Position numbers and translations under genes: made by a program. This document shows, piece after piece, positions 1 to 5,241 of a stretch of DNA of 5,241 bases. The stretch comes from Pseudomonadota bacterium. GTDB taxonomy: Bacteria; Pseudomonadota; Gammaproteobacteria; Xanthomonadales; Xanthomonadaceae. The notes beneath the pieces are model-generated. The model ran no database searches and was not told where the DNA came from. It saw only the letters and a program-made list of their open reading frames with translations. The DNA is taken from NCBI GenBank assembly GCA_023439425.1, contig JAEXNZ010000321.1, positions 1-5,241 on the forward strand, read 5' to 3'. The stretch's first letter is position 1, and each line of letters begins with the position of its first letter.

Positions 1-2590
1 GCGCTACCTGGCCGGCTTCGATGCGCCCTATGTGCCGGGCTGGGACTGCCACGGCCTGCCGATTGAAATCGCGGTGGAGAAGAAGTGGGGCAAGGTCGGC
101 ACCAAGCTCGACGCGGTTGCCTTCCGCCAGAAGTGCCGCGAGTACGCCGAAGAGCAGATCGAACTGCAGCGTCGCGACTTCAAGCGCCTGGGCGTGATCG
201 GCGACTGGGACAACCCCTACAAAACCCTCAGCTTCGACTTCGAAGCCAACGAGATCCGTGCGCTGGCCAAGGTCGTCGCCAACGGTCACCTGCTGCGCGG
301 TGCCAAGCCGGTGTACTGGTGCTTCGACTGCGGCTCGGCACTGGCCGAAGCGGAAATCGAATACCAGGACAAGACCTCGCCGGCGATCGACGTGGCCTAT
401 GCCGCGCGTGATTCGCAGCAGCTGGCCGCCGCCTTCGGCGTGACCCTGCCGGCCGGCGTGGAAGTGGCGGTGCCGATCTGGACCACCACCCCGTGGACCC
501 TGCCGGCCTCGCTGGCCGTTTCGCTGGGCGCGGAGATCGAATACGCGCTGGTGGAAGGCCCGGCCCACAACGGCCAGCCGCGCTGGCTGGTGCTGGCCTC
601 GGCGCTGGCCGAGCGCGCGCTGGCCCGCTACGGCGTGGACAGCCTGGTGGTGCACGGTCATGCCACCGGTGCCGCACTGGAAAACCTGCTGCTGGCGCAT
701 CCGTTCTACCCCGAGCGCGATATCCCGCTGCTCAACGGCTACCACGTCTCCGACGCCGACGGTACCGGTGCGGTGCATACCGCGCCCGGCCACGGCCAGG
801 AAGACTATGCGGTGTGCCTGAAGTACGGCCTGGTGGAGAAGTACAACGCCGGCCAGATCAATCCGGTCGATGGTGCGGGCGTGTACCTGCCGTCGACCCC
901 GCCCGCTGGTGACCTGGTGCTGGCCGGTCAGCACATCTGGAAGGCGCAGCAGCCGATCATCGACGTGCTGCGTGCCAGCGGCGCGCTGCTGGCGTTCGTG
1001 GAAATCGTGCACAGCTATCCGCACTGCTGGCGCCACAAGAAGACCCCGCTGGTGTTCCGCGCCACCCCGCAGTGGTTCATCTCGATGGAGCAGGCCAACC
1101 TGCGTCGCGATGCGCTGGCCGCCATCGACACCGTCGGCTGGTTCCCGAGCTGGGGCAAGGCGCGCATCGCCAGCATGGTGGAAGGCCGTCCGGACTGGAC
1201 CATCTCGCGCCAACGCACCTGGGGCGTGCCGATCGCGCTGTTCATCCACCGCGAAACCGGCGAACCGCACCCCAACACCGTGGCGCTGATGAACCAGGTC
1301 GCCGACCGCGTGCAGGCCGAAGGCATCGACGTGTGGTATTCGCTGGATGCTGCCGAGCTGCTGGGCGATGAAGCCGCGCAGTACGAGAAGGTCACCGACA
1401 TTCTCGACGTGTGGTTCGACTCCGGCGTCACCCACGAAGGCGTGCTGCTGGCGCGTGGCTTCGGCAAGCCGGCTGATCTGTACCTGGAAGGGTCGGACCA
1501 GCACCGCGGCTGGTTCCAGTCCTCGCTGCTCACCGGCGTGGCCATCGACAAGCATGCACCGTACAAGCAGTGCCTCACCCACGGCTTCACCGTGGACGAG
1601 CACGGCCGCAAGATGTCCAAGTCGCTGGGCAACGGCATCGAGCCGCAGGAAATCATGAAGACCCTGGGCGCGGACATCCTGCGCCTGTGGATCGCCTCGG
1701 CCGACTACAGCAATGAAATGTCGCTGTCGCAGGAAATCCTCAAGCGCAATGCGGATGCCTACCGCCGCCTGCGCAACACCGCGCGCTTCCTGCTCGGCAA
1801 CCTGGACGGCTTCGACCCGGCCCAGCATCTGGTCGCACCAGCCGACATGGTCGCGCTGGACCGCTGGATCGTGCACCGTGCCTGGGAAGTGCAGGAGAAG
1901 ATCGAGGCGTCGTACACCGCCTACAACATGGCCGAGATTGTCCAGCTGCTGCTGAACTTCTGCAGCGTCGATCTGGGCTCGCTGTACCTGGACGTCACCA
2001 AGGACCGCCTGTACACCATGCCGGTGGATTCGCGTGGCCGCCGTTCGGCGCAGACCGCGATGTACCACATCGCCGAAGCGTTCACCCGCTGGGTGGCTCC
2101 GATCCTGACCTTCACCGCCGACGAGCTGTGGGGCTACCTGCCGGGCAAGCGGGGCGACAACGTCCTGTTCTCCACCTGGTACGAAGGCCTGGCCCCGCTG
2201 CCGGCTGATGCACCGTTGAACGCCGCCGACTTCGACCAGCGGCTGGCCGTGCGCGAGCAGGTGGCGAAGGTGCTGGAACCGATGCGCGCCAACGGGGCCA
2301 TCGGTGCCGCGCTGGAAGCGGAGATCACCATCGCCGCCAACGAGGACACCGCCACGCGTTGGGCCCCGCTGGCCGACGAGCTGCGTTTCCTGTTCATCAG
2401 TGGCGATGTGAGCGTGCGTCCGGCAACCACCGACGAGGTGTTCGTCAGCGCCCAGCCCACGGAAAAGCAGAAGTGCGTGCGCTGCTGGCACTACCGCGCC
2501 GACATCGGCGTGGTCGCCGCCCACCCGGAACTGTGCGGTCGTTGCGCGAGCAACATCGACGGTGCCGGCGAAGACCGCAGGTGGTTCTGA
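1..2590 (+). CDS. ileS: Isoleucyl-tRNA synthetase, 5'-truncated by the window edge
   Basis: Cytoplasmic class I aminoacyl-tRNA synthetase that charges tRNA-Ile with isoleucine and edits mischarged valine. The reading frame is open from base 2, so the GTG at 32 is an internal valine and not the start. 862 residues are visible; the bacterial family is about 940, so roughly 80 residues with the HIGH motif are missing. Counting from base 2, visible landmarks are GWDCHGLPIE (13-22), the threonine-rich editing motif WTTTPWT (160-166), the editing-pocket segment GTGAVHTAPGHGQEDY (254-269, with Asp268), DVWFDSG (469-475), EGSDQHRGWF (496-505) and KMSKS (537-541, bases 1610-1624). The C-terminus has two CxxC pairs (Cys825/828 and 845/848), the zinc-binding tail of type 1 bacterial IleRS. 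That type is usually mupirocin-sensitive, so sensitivity is an inference. The stop TGA (2588-2590) overlaps the lspA start. No frameshift or lost motif is seen. Identification is very secure. Confidence 0.98.
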   Translation, partial: RYLAGFDAPYVPGWDCHGLPIEIAVEKKWGKVGTKLDAVAFRQKCREYAEEQIELQRRDFKRLGVIGDWDNPYKTLSFDFEANEIRALAKVVANGHLLRGAKPVYWCFDCGSALAEAEIEYQDKTSPAIDVAYAARDSQQLAAAFGVTLPAGVEVAVPIWTTTPWTLPASLAVSLGAEIEYALVEGPAHNGQPRWLVLASALAERALARYGVDSLVVHGHATGAALENLLLAHPFYPERDIPLLNGYHVSDADGTGAVHTAPGHGQEDYAVCLKYGLVEKYNAGQINPVDGAGVYLPSTPPAGDLVLAGQHIWKAQQPIIDVLRASGALLAFVEIVHSYPHCWRHKKTPLVFRATPQWFISMEQANLRRDALAAIDTVGWFPSWGKARIASMVEGRPDWTISRQRTWGVPIALFIHRETGEPHPNTVALMNQVADRVQAEGIDVWYSLDAAELLGDEAAQYEKVTDILDVWFDSGVTHEGVLLARGFGKPADLYLEGSDQHRGWFQSSLLTGVAIDKHAPYKQCLTHGFTVDEHGRKMSKSLGNGIEPQEIMKTLGADILRLWIASADYSNEMSLSQEILKRNADAYRRLRNTARFLLGNLDGFDPAQHLVAPADMVALDRWIVHRAWEVQEKIEASYTAYNMAEIVQLLLNFCSVDLGSLYLDVTKDRLYTMPVDSRGRRSAQTAMYHIAEAFTRWVAPILTFTADELWGYLPGKRGDNVLFSTWYEGLAPLPADAPLNAADFDQRLAVREQVAKVLEPMRANGAIGAALEAEITIAANEDTATRWAPLADELRFLFISGDVSVRPATTDEVFVSAQPTEKQKCVRCWHYRADIGVVAAHPELCGRCASNIDGAGEDRRWF
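2579..2584 (+). promoter_or_regulatory. Ribosome binding site of lspA inside the ileS end
   Basis: AGGTGG, one mismatch from AGGAGG, lies five bases before the ATG at 2590 and within the last codons of ileS. It fixes the lspA start at 2590 over upstream in-frame codons, which lie within ileS coding sequence and would add N-terminal residues atypical of LspA. Together with the TGATG stop/start overlap it suggests translational coupling of lspA to ileS. Confidence 0.6.
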
Positions 2591-3108
2591 TGACCGGCTC
2601 GCGCGTGCGTCCCAATGCACTGGTGTGGCTGCTGCTGTCGGCGGCCATCATCGGCCTGGACCAGTGGTCCAAGGCCTGGGTGCTGTCCAGCCTGCCCGAG
2701 TTCGAGCCGGTGGCCGTCATTGACGGCTTCTGGAACTGGTACCGCACCTACAACACCGGTGCGGCGTTCAGTTTCCTGAGCGACGCCGGTGGCTGGCAGC
2801 TGTGGTTCTTCACCGCGCTGGCGGTGGCGATCAGCGGCCTGATGGCGTTCTGGCTGTCGCGCACCCCGCGCGGCCACTGGCGTAGCGCCGCTCCTTACGC
2901 CCTGGTGATCGGCGGGGCGATCGGCAACGTCATCGACCGCCAGGTGCATGGTCACGTGGTCGACTTCATCCAGTGGTACATCGGTGACCATTACTGGCCC
3001 GCGTTCAACATTGCCGACGCCGCCATCGTGGTCGGTGCCATCGGTATTGCTGTGTTCGGCCTGTTTGACGGCAAGTCCGCCAAAAAGGCGGATAATGCCA
3101 ACCCGTAA
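2590..3108 (+). CDS. lspA: Lipoprotein signal peptidase (signal peptidase II)
   Basis: Inner-membrane aspartic peptidase that cleaves the signal peptide from diacylglyceryl-modified prolipoproteins, after Lgt and before Lnt. It is 172 residues, close to the usual 160-170. Four hydrophobic segments are visible at about 11-28, 68-90, 98-115 and 141-160, matching the four-helix family topology. Conserved motifs in order are DQWSK (24-28), YNTGAAFSFL (54-63), GNVIDR (112-117), GHVVDF (121-126) and FNIADAAI (139-146). By alignment from memory with structurally studied LspA, Asp125 and Asp143 are the catalytic pair, and Asp116 in the GN-x-x-DR motif is also conserved. The C-terminus is a short polar, lysine-containing tail. 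The ATG at 2590 shares its A with the ileS TGA and has a good ribosome binding site. The ileS-lspA order is widely conserved in proteobacteria. All key residues are present, so an active enzyme is expected. Confidence 0.97.
   Translation: MTGSRVRPNALVWLLLSAAIIGLDQWSKAWVLSSLPEFEPVAVIDGFWNWYRTYNTGAAFSFLSDAGGWQLWFFTALAVAISGLMAFWLSRTPRGHWRSAAPYALVIGGAIGNVIDRQVHGHVVDFIQWYIGDHYWPAFNIADAAIVVGAIGIAVFGLFDGKSAKKADNANP
3065..3096 (+). promoter_or_regulatory. Possible internal promoter for ispH, with a hairpin in the spacer
   Basis: Within the last codons of lspA there is TTGACG (3065-3070), five of six matches to the sigma70 -35 consensus, and GATAAT (3091-3096), five of six to the -10. The spacer is 20 bases, longer than the preferred 16-18, which weakens the call. 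A perfect inverted repeat, TCCGCC-AAAAA-GGCGGA (3076-3092), fills most of the spacer and overlaps the first two bases of the -10. A start site near 3103 would give an ispH leader of about 40 bases. The alternative is chance within coding sequence, since the repeat encodes Ser-Ala-Lys-Lys-Ala-Asp in a typical basic tail. Confidence 0.25.
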
Positions 3109-3127
3109 CATCAAGCCGGCGCTGGCC

Positions 3128-3133
3128 GGGAGA
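3128..3133 (+). promoter_or_regulatory. Ribosome binding site of ispH
   Basis: GGGAGA stands eight bases before the ATG at 3142 and supports that start. A small inverted repeat (CCGGC 3116-3120 and GCCGG 3125-3129, four-base loop) would pair the first two bases of this site. The stem is only five base pairs, so an effect on translation is speculative. Confidence 0.55.
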
Positions 3134-3141
3134 CCTGTCTG

Positions 3142-4092
3142 ATGGATGTGTTGCTTGCCAACCCGCGTGGATTCTGTGCCGGTGTCGATCGTGCGATCGA
3201 GATCGTCAAGCGCGCGATAGAAACGCTGGGCGCGCCCATCTACGTGCGCCATGAAGTGGTGCACAACCGCTTCGTGGTGGACGACCTCAAGCAGCGCGGC
3301 GCGATCTTCGTCGAGGAACTCGACGAAGTGCCGGACAACAACACCGTCATCTTCAGCGCGCATGGCGTTTCCCAGGCCGTGCGCCAGGAAGCCGAGCGCC
3401 GTGGCCTGAAGGTGTTCGACGCCACCTGTCCGCTGGTGACCAAGGTGCACTTCGAAGTGGCCCGTCACTGCCGAGCCGGCCGCGACGTGGTGCTGATCGG
3501 CCACGCCGGTCACCCGGAAGTGGAGGGCACCATGGGCCAGTGGAACCGCGAAGCCGGCACCGGCCAGATCTACCTGGTTGAGGACGTGGAGCAGGTCGCC
3601 ACGCTGCAGATCAACCAGCCGGAAAACTTCGCCTATACCACCCAGACCACGCTCAGCGTGGATGACACGCGCGGCATCATCGACGCCCTGCGCGAGCGCT
3701 TCCCGGCCATGCAGGGTCCGAAGAACGACGACATCTGCTACGCCACCCAGAACCGCCAGGACGCCGTGCGCGACCTCGCCAAGCGCTGCGACCTGGTGCT
3801 GGTGGTCGGTTCGCCCAACAGCTCCAATTCCAACCGCCTCAGTGAGCTGGCCATCCGTGAGGGTGTGGAAAGCTATCTGATTGATGGTGCCCACGAGATC
3901 GATCCGGCGTGGGTGGTCGGCAAGCAGCACATCGGTCTGACTGCCGGTGCCTCCGCACCGCAGGTGCTGGTGGATGGGGTGCTCGCCCGCCTGCGCGAGC
4001 TCGGTGCCAGCAGCGTGGGTGAGCTCGACGGTGAGCCCGAATCGATGGTGTTCGCGTTGCCGAAGGAATTGCGGCTGCGATTGATCAGCTGA
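3142..4092 (+). CDS. ispH: 4-hydroxy-3-methylbut-2-enyl diphosphate reductase (LytB)
   Basis: Last enzyme of the MEP (non-mevalonate) pathway: it reduces HMBPP to isopentenyl and dimethylallyl diphosphate using an iron-sulfur cluster, in the cytoplasm. Its 316 residues equal the length I recall for the E. coli enzyme. The N-terminus MDVLLANPRGFCAGVDRA is the family signature. The three cluster-ligand cysteines are Cys12, Cys96 (in DATCP) and Cys199 (in DDICYAT). Substrate-site residues are in place: His41 (VVHN), His124 and Glu126 (HAGHPE), the YTTQTTLS segment (165-172), the SPNSSNS loop (224-230, with Ser227, Ser228 and Asn229) and Ser271 in GASAP. The start is chosen from the signature and the ribosome binding site. 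It lies 33 bases after lspA on the same strand, so co-transcription with ileS-lspA is likely. fkpB, which lies between lspA and ispH in E. coli, is absent. The gene appears intact. Confidence 0.98.
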   Translation: MDVLLANPRGFCAGVDRAIEIVKRAIETLGAPIYVRHEVVHNRFVVDDLKQRGAIFVEELDEVPDNNTVIFSAHGVSQAVRQEAERRGLKVFDATCPLVTKVHFEVARHCRAGRDVVLIGHAGHPEVEGTMGQWNREAGTGQIYLVEDVEQVATLQINQPENFAYTTQTTLSVDDTRGIIDALRERFPAMQGPKNDDICYATQNRQDAVRDLAKRCDLVLVVGSPNSSNSNRLSELAIREGVESYLIDGAHEIDPAWVVGKQHIGLTAGASAPQVLVDGVLARLRELGASSVGELDGEPESMVFALPKELRLRLIS

Positions 4093-4093
4093 A

Positions 4094-4127
4094 GGTAGGC
4101 GAGGGCCGGCCAACGGCCGGCGCTACC
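4094..4127 (-). repeat. GTAG-type REP palindrome (SMAG-like), minus orientation
   Basis: Starts two bases after the ispH stop codon. The outer arms are GGTAG (4094-4098) and CTACC (4123-4127). The inner arms, GCCGGCC (4105-4111) and GGCCGGC (4115-4121), form a perfect seven-base-pair GC stem with a three-base loop. On the minus strand it reads GGTAGCGCCGGCCGTTGGCC and on, the usual form of Stenotrophomonas GTAG-headed REPs as I know them, so the GTAG head is placed at the 4123-4127 end. It has no T-run, so it is not a classical terminator. By analogy with other REPs it may protect the ispH mRNA 3' end or help end transcription. Family assignment rests on recalled consensus only. Confidence 0.75.
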
Positions 4128-4175
4128 GGCGCAACGACGACCGCTGCCATTGCCGTCGCGCTGCAATCCTGCTTT

Positions 4176-4200
4176 GGTAGCGTCGCACGACAGTCGACGG
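4176..4200 (+). repeat. Second GTAG-type REP, degenerate, plus orientation
   Basis: GGTAG (4176-4180) is followed directly by CGTCG (4181-4185) and, after a nine-base loop, CGACG (4195-4199). This gives a five-base-pair stem with the GTAG head at its 5' side. The layout matches the SMAG-like plan of GTAG plus GC-rich palindrome, but the stem is shorter and the loop larger than in the first copy, so it looks decayed or of another subfamily. With the element at 4094-4127 it forms an inverted pair whose GTAG heads face each other across 48 bases. Confidence 0.5.
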
Positions 4201-4222
4201 CCGATAACAACACTCCGGGCGA

Positions 4223-4239
4223 CGAAGGCATGACCTTCG
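4223..4239 (+). repeat. Small hairpin between the REP pair and the peptidase gene
   Basis: CGAAGG (4223-4228) and CCTTCG (4234-4239) form a perfect six-base-pair stem around a five-base loop. It lacks a T-run and a GTAG head. It lies about 65 bases before the peptidase start, in sequence that may be promoter or leader. A functional role is not shown, and a repeat this short can arise by chance. Confidence 0.3.
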
Positions 4240-4303
4240 GCCATGTAACGCACCTCCCCACAGGTCTAGCATCAACGGTTTCGCCCCACCGGAACTGCCT
4301 GTG

Positions 4304-5241
4304 ATGCTCCTGCGCGCCGCCATCCTCTCCGCCCTGCTGTTCACCACCGCCGGCGCACACGCCCAAACCCCGCCGCCCCAGGACATCCCGTTCCCCGGCC
4401 CCCTGCGCATCGACGTCGACGCCCGCGACATCGGCCGCCGCATCTTCAAGGTCAAGGCCACCATTCCGGCCCAACCCGGCCCGCTCACCCTGCTGTACCC
4501 GCAGTGGCTGCCCGGCGCACATTCCCCCAGCGGCCCCATCGACAAACTCGCCGGCCTTCAGGTCACCGCCAACGGCAAACCGCTCACCTGGACCCGTGAC
4601 CCCTACAACGTCTACGCATTCACCGTAAGCGTGCCGCAGGGGGCTACCGACGTCGTCGCCAACTTCAACTTCATGTCCTCGCAGGGCGGCACGCAGGGCA
4701 GGGTGGTGATGACACCCGATATCCTCAACCTGCAGTGGAACGCCAACTCGCTGTACCCGGCTGGCGTGAACACCCGCAACATCCAGGCCCAGGCCACCGT
4801 CACCCTGCCGCCGGGCTGGAGCTATGCCACCGCACTGGAAACCGAGCGCCGCGACGGCGACACCGTGGTGTTCAAACCGATCAGCTACGACCACCTGGTC
4901 GACTCGCCGCTGTTCGCCGGCCAGCACTACCGCCAGTTCGACCTCGACCCTGGCGCGAAAGTCCCCGTGCGTCTGAACGTGTTCGCCGACAACGCCAAGT
5001 CGCTGGACGCCAAGCCCGAGCAGATCGAGAAGCACCGCGCGCTGGTGCAGCAGATCTACAAGCTCTACGGCGCGCGCCATTTCGACCGTTACGACTTCCT
5101 GCTCGCCCTCACCAGCCAGCTCGGCGGCATTGGCCTCGAACACCAGCGCTCCAGCGAGAACAGCGGCGACACCAGCTACTTCACCGACTGGGACAGCACC
5201 TGGCTCGGCCGCGACCTCCTGCCGCACGAATTCAACCACTC
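4304..5241 (+). CDS. Secreted M61-family metallopeptidase (glycyl aminopeptidase-like), 3'-truncated by the window edge
   Basis: Zinc peptidase of the M61 family, whose characterised members include a glycyl aminopeptidase; the exact substrate here is unknown. 312 codons are visible, about half of the usual 600 or so. Residues 1-20 are a signal peptide (MLLR, a hydrophobic core, then AHA before Gln21), so export by Sec to the periplasm or beyond is likely. Residues of about 35-205 are a beta-rich N-terminal M61 domain (YPQWLPGAHSPSG near 65-77). The catalytic domain follows, with GIGLEHQRSSENS (275-287) and the zinc motif HEFNH (308-312), where His308 and His312 are ligands and Glu309 the catalytic base. 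The third ligand and the usual C-terminal PDZ domain would lie beyond the window. The start is ATG 4304; GTG at 4301 is directly adjacent in frame and fits a weak GGA (4291-4293) better. No strong promoter is visible. The gene stands alone, cut off from ispH by the REP pair. Confidence 0.92.
   Translation, partial: MLLRAAILSALLFTTAGAHAQTPPPQDIPFPGPLRIDVDARDIGRRIFKVKATIPAQPGPLTLLYPQWLPGAHSPSGPIDKLAGLQVTANGKPLTWTRDPYNVYAFTVSVPQGATDVVANFNFMSSQGGTQGRVVMTPDILNLQWNANSLYPAGVNTRNIQAQATVTLPPGWSYATALETERRDGDTVVFKPISYDHLVDSPLFAGQHYRQFDLDPGAKVPVRLNVFADNAKSLDAKPEQIEKHRALVQQIYKLYGARHFDRYDFLLALTSQLGGIGLEHQRSSENSGDTSYFTDWDSTWLGRDLLPHEFNH

Noticed and set aside
32..2590. Taking GTG at 32 as the start of ileS
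   Set aside because: The frame is open to base 2 and encodes RYLAGFDAPY directly before VPGWDCHGLP, which is normal internal IleRS sequence. The true start is upstream of the window.
2491..4113. A 540-codon open frame on the minus strand covering lspA and ispH
   Set aside because: It runs opposite two fully recognisable genes. Long antisense frames are normal in GC-rich DNA with strong third-position GC bias. Its translation has no recognisable domain and its composition looks like a shadow.
4090..4130. Intrinsic terminator after ispH
   Set aside because: The stem is strong but no run of T follows on the plus strand, so it is listed as a REP element instead.
4244..4272. Possible promoter of the peptidase gene: TAGCAT (4267-4272) with TGTAAC (4244-4249) 17 bases upstream
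   Set aside because: The -35 candidate matches the consensus at only two of six positions and the -10 is mediocre. The position is suitable but the match is no better than chance.
4085..5239. A 384-codon open frame on the minus strand opposite the M61 peptidase
   Set aside because: The plus strand encodes a protein with signal peptide, GLEH and HEFNH motifs. The minus frame is a valine/glycine-rich shadow with no known motif.
1..5241. A novel multi-gene system, mobile element, CRISPR array or tRNA/rRNA gene
   Set aside because: All long plus-strand coding sequence belongs to four known families. No transposase, regularly spaced repeats, clover-leaf sequence or compositional break was seen on reading both strands.

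Overview
The window is a high-GC, gene-dense stretch of a gammaproteobacterial chromosome. Protein content and gene order (ileS-lspA-ispH), together with GTAG-headed palindromes in the one real intergenic gap, point to Xanthomonadaceae and most likely Stenotrophomonas. The genus is an inference from repeat style and protein similarity recalled from memory, not from a database search.

Layout, all genes on the + strand. Positions 1-2590 are the 3' nine-tenths of ileS (isoleucyl-tRNA synthetase); about 80 N-terminal residues, including the HIGH motif, lie upstream of the window. lspA (prolipoprotein signal peptidase, 2590-3108) overlaps the ileS stop codon by one base. After 33 bases comes ispH (4-hydroxy-3-methylbut-2-enyl diphosphate reductase, 3142-4092). 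These three genes look like one transcription unit of housekeeping functions: tRNA charging, lipoprotein maturation and isoprenoid precursor synthesis. A TTGACG/GATAAT pair inside the end of lspA may give ispH some transcription of its own.

The only sizeable non-coding stretch is 4093-4303 (211 bases). It carries two short palindromes of the GTAG REP type (SMAG-like), in opposite orientation with their GTAG heads facing each other. The first begins two bases after the ispH stop codon and probably forms the 3' end structure of the operon mRNA. A third small hairpin and the leader of the next gene fill the rest.

From 4304 to the window end runs the 5' part of a secreted M61-family (glycyl aminopeptidase-like) metallopeptidase. 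It has a clear signal peptide, and the window stops two bases after the second zinc-ligand histidine codon of its HEFNH motif. It is functionally unrelated to the preceding operon and separated from it by the REP pair.

I see no mobile element, CRISPR array, RNA gene, defence system or undescribed multi-gene system here. The points of interest are small-scale: the REP pair, the possible internal promoter or hairpin in lspA, the absence of fkpB between lspA and ispH, and the tandem GTG-ATG start of the peptidase.
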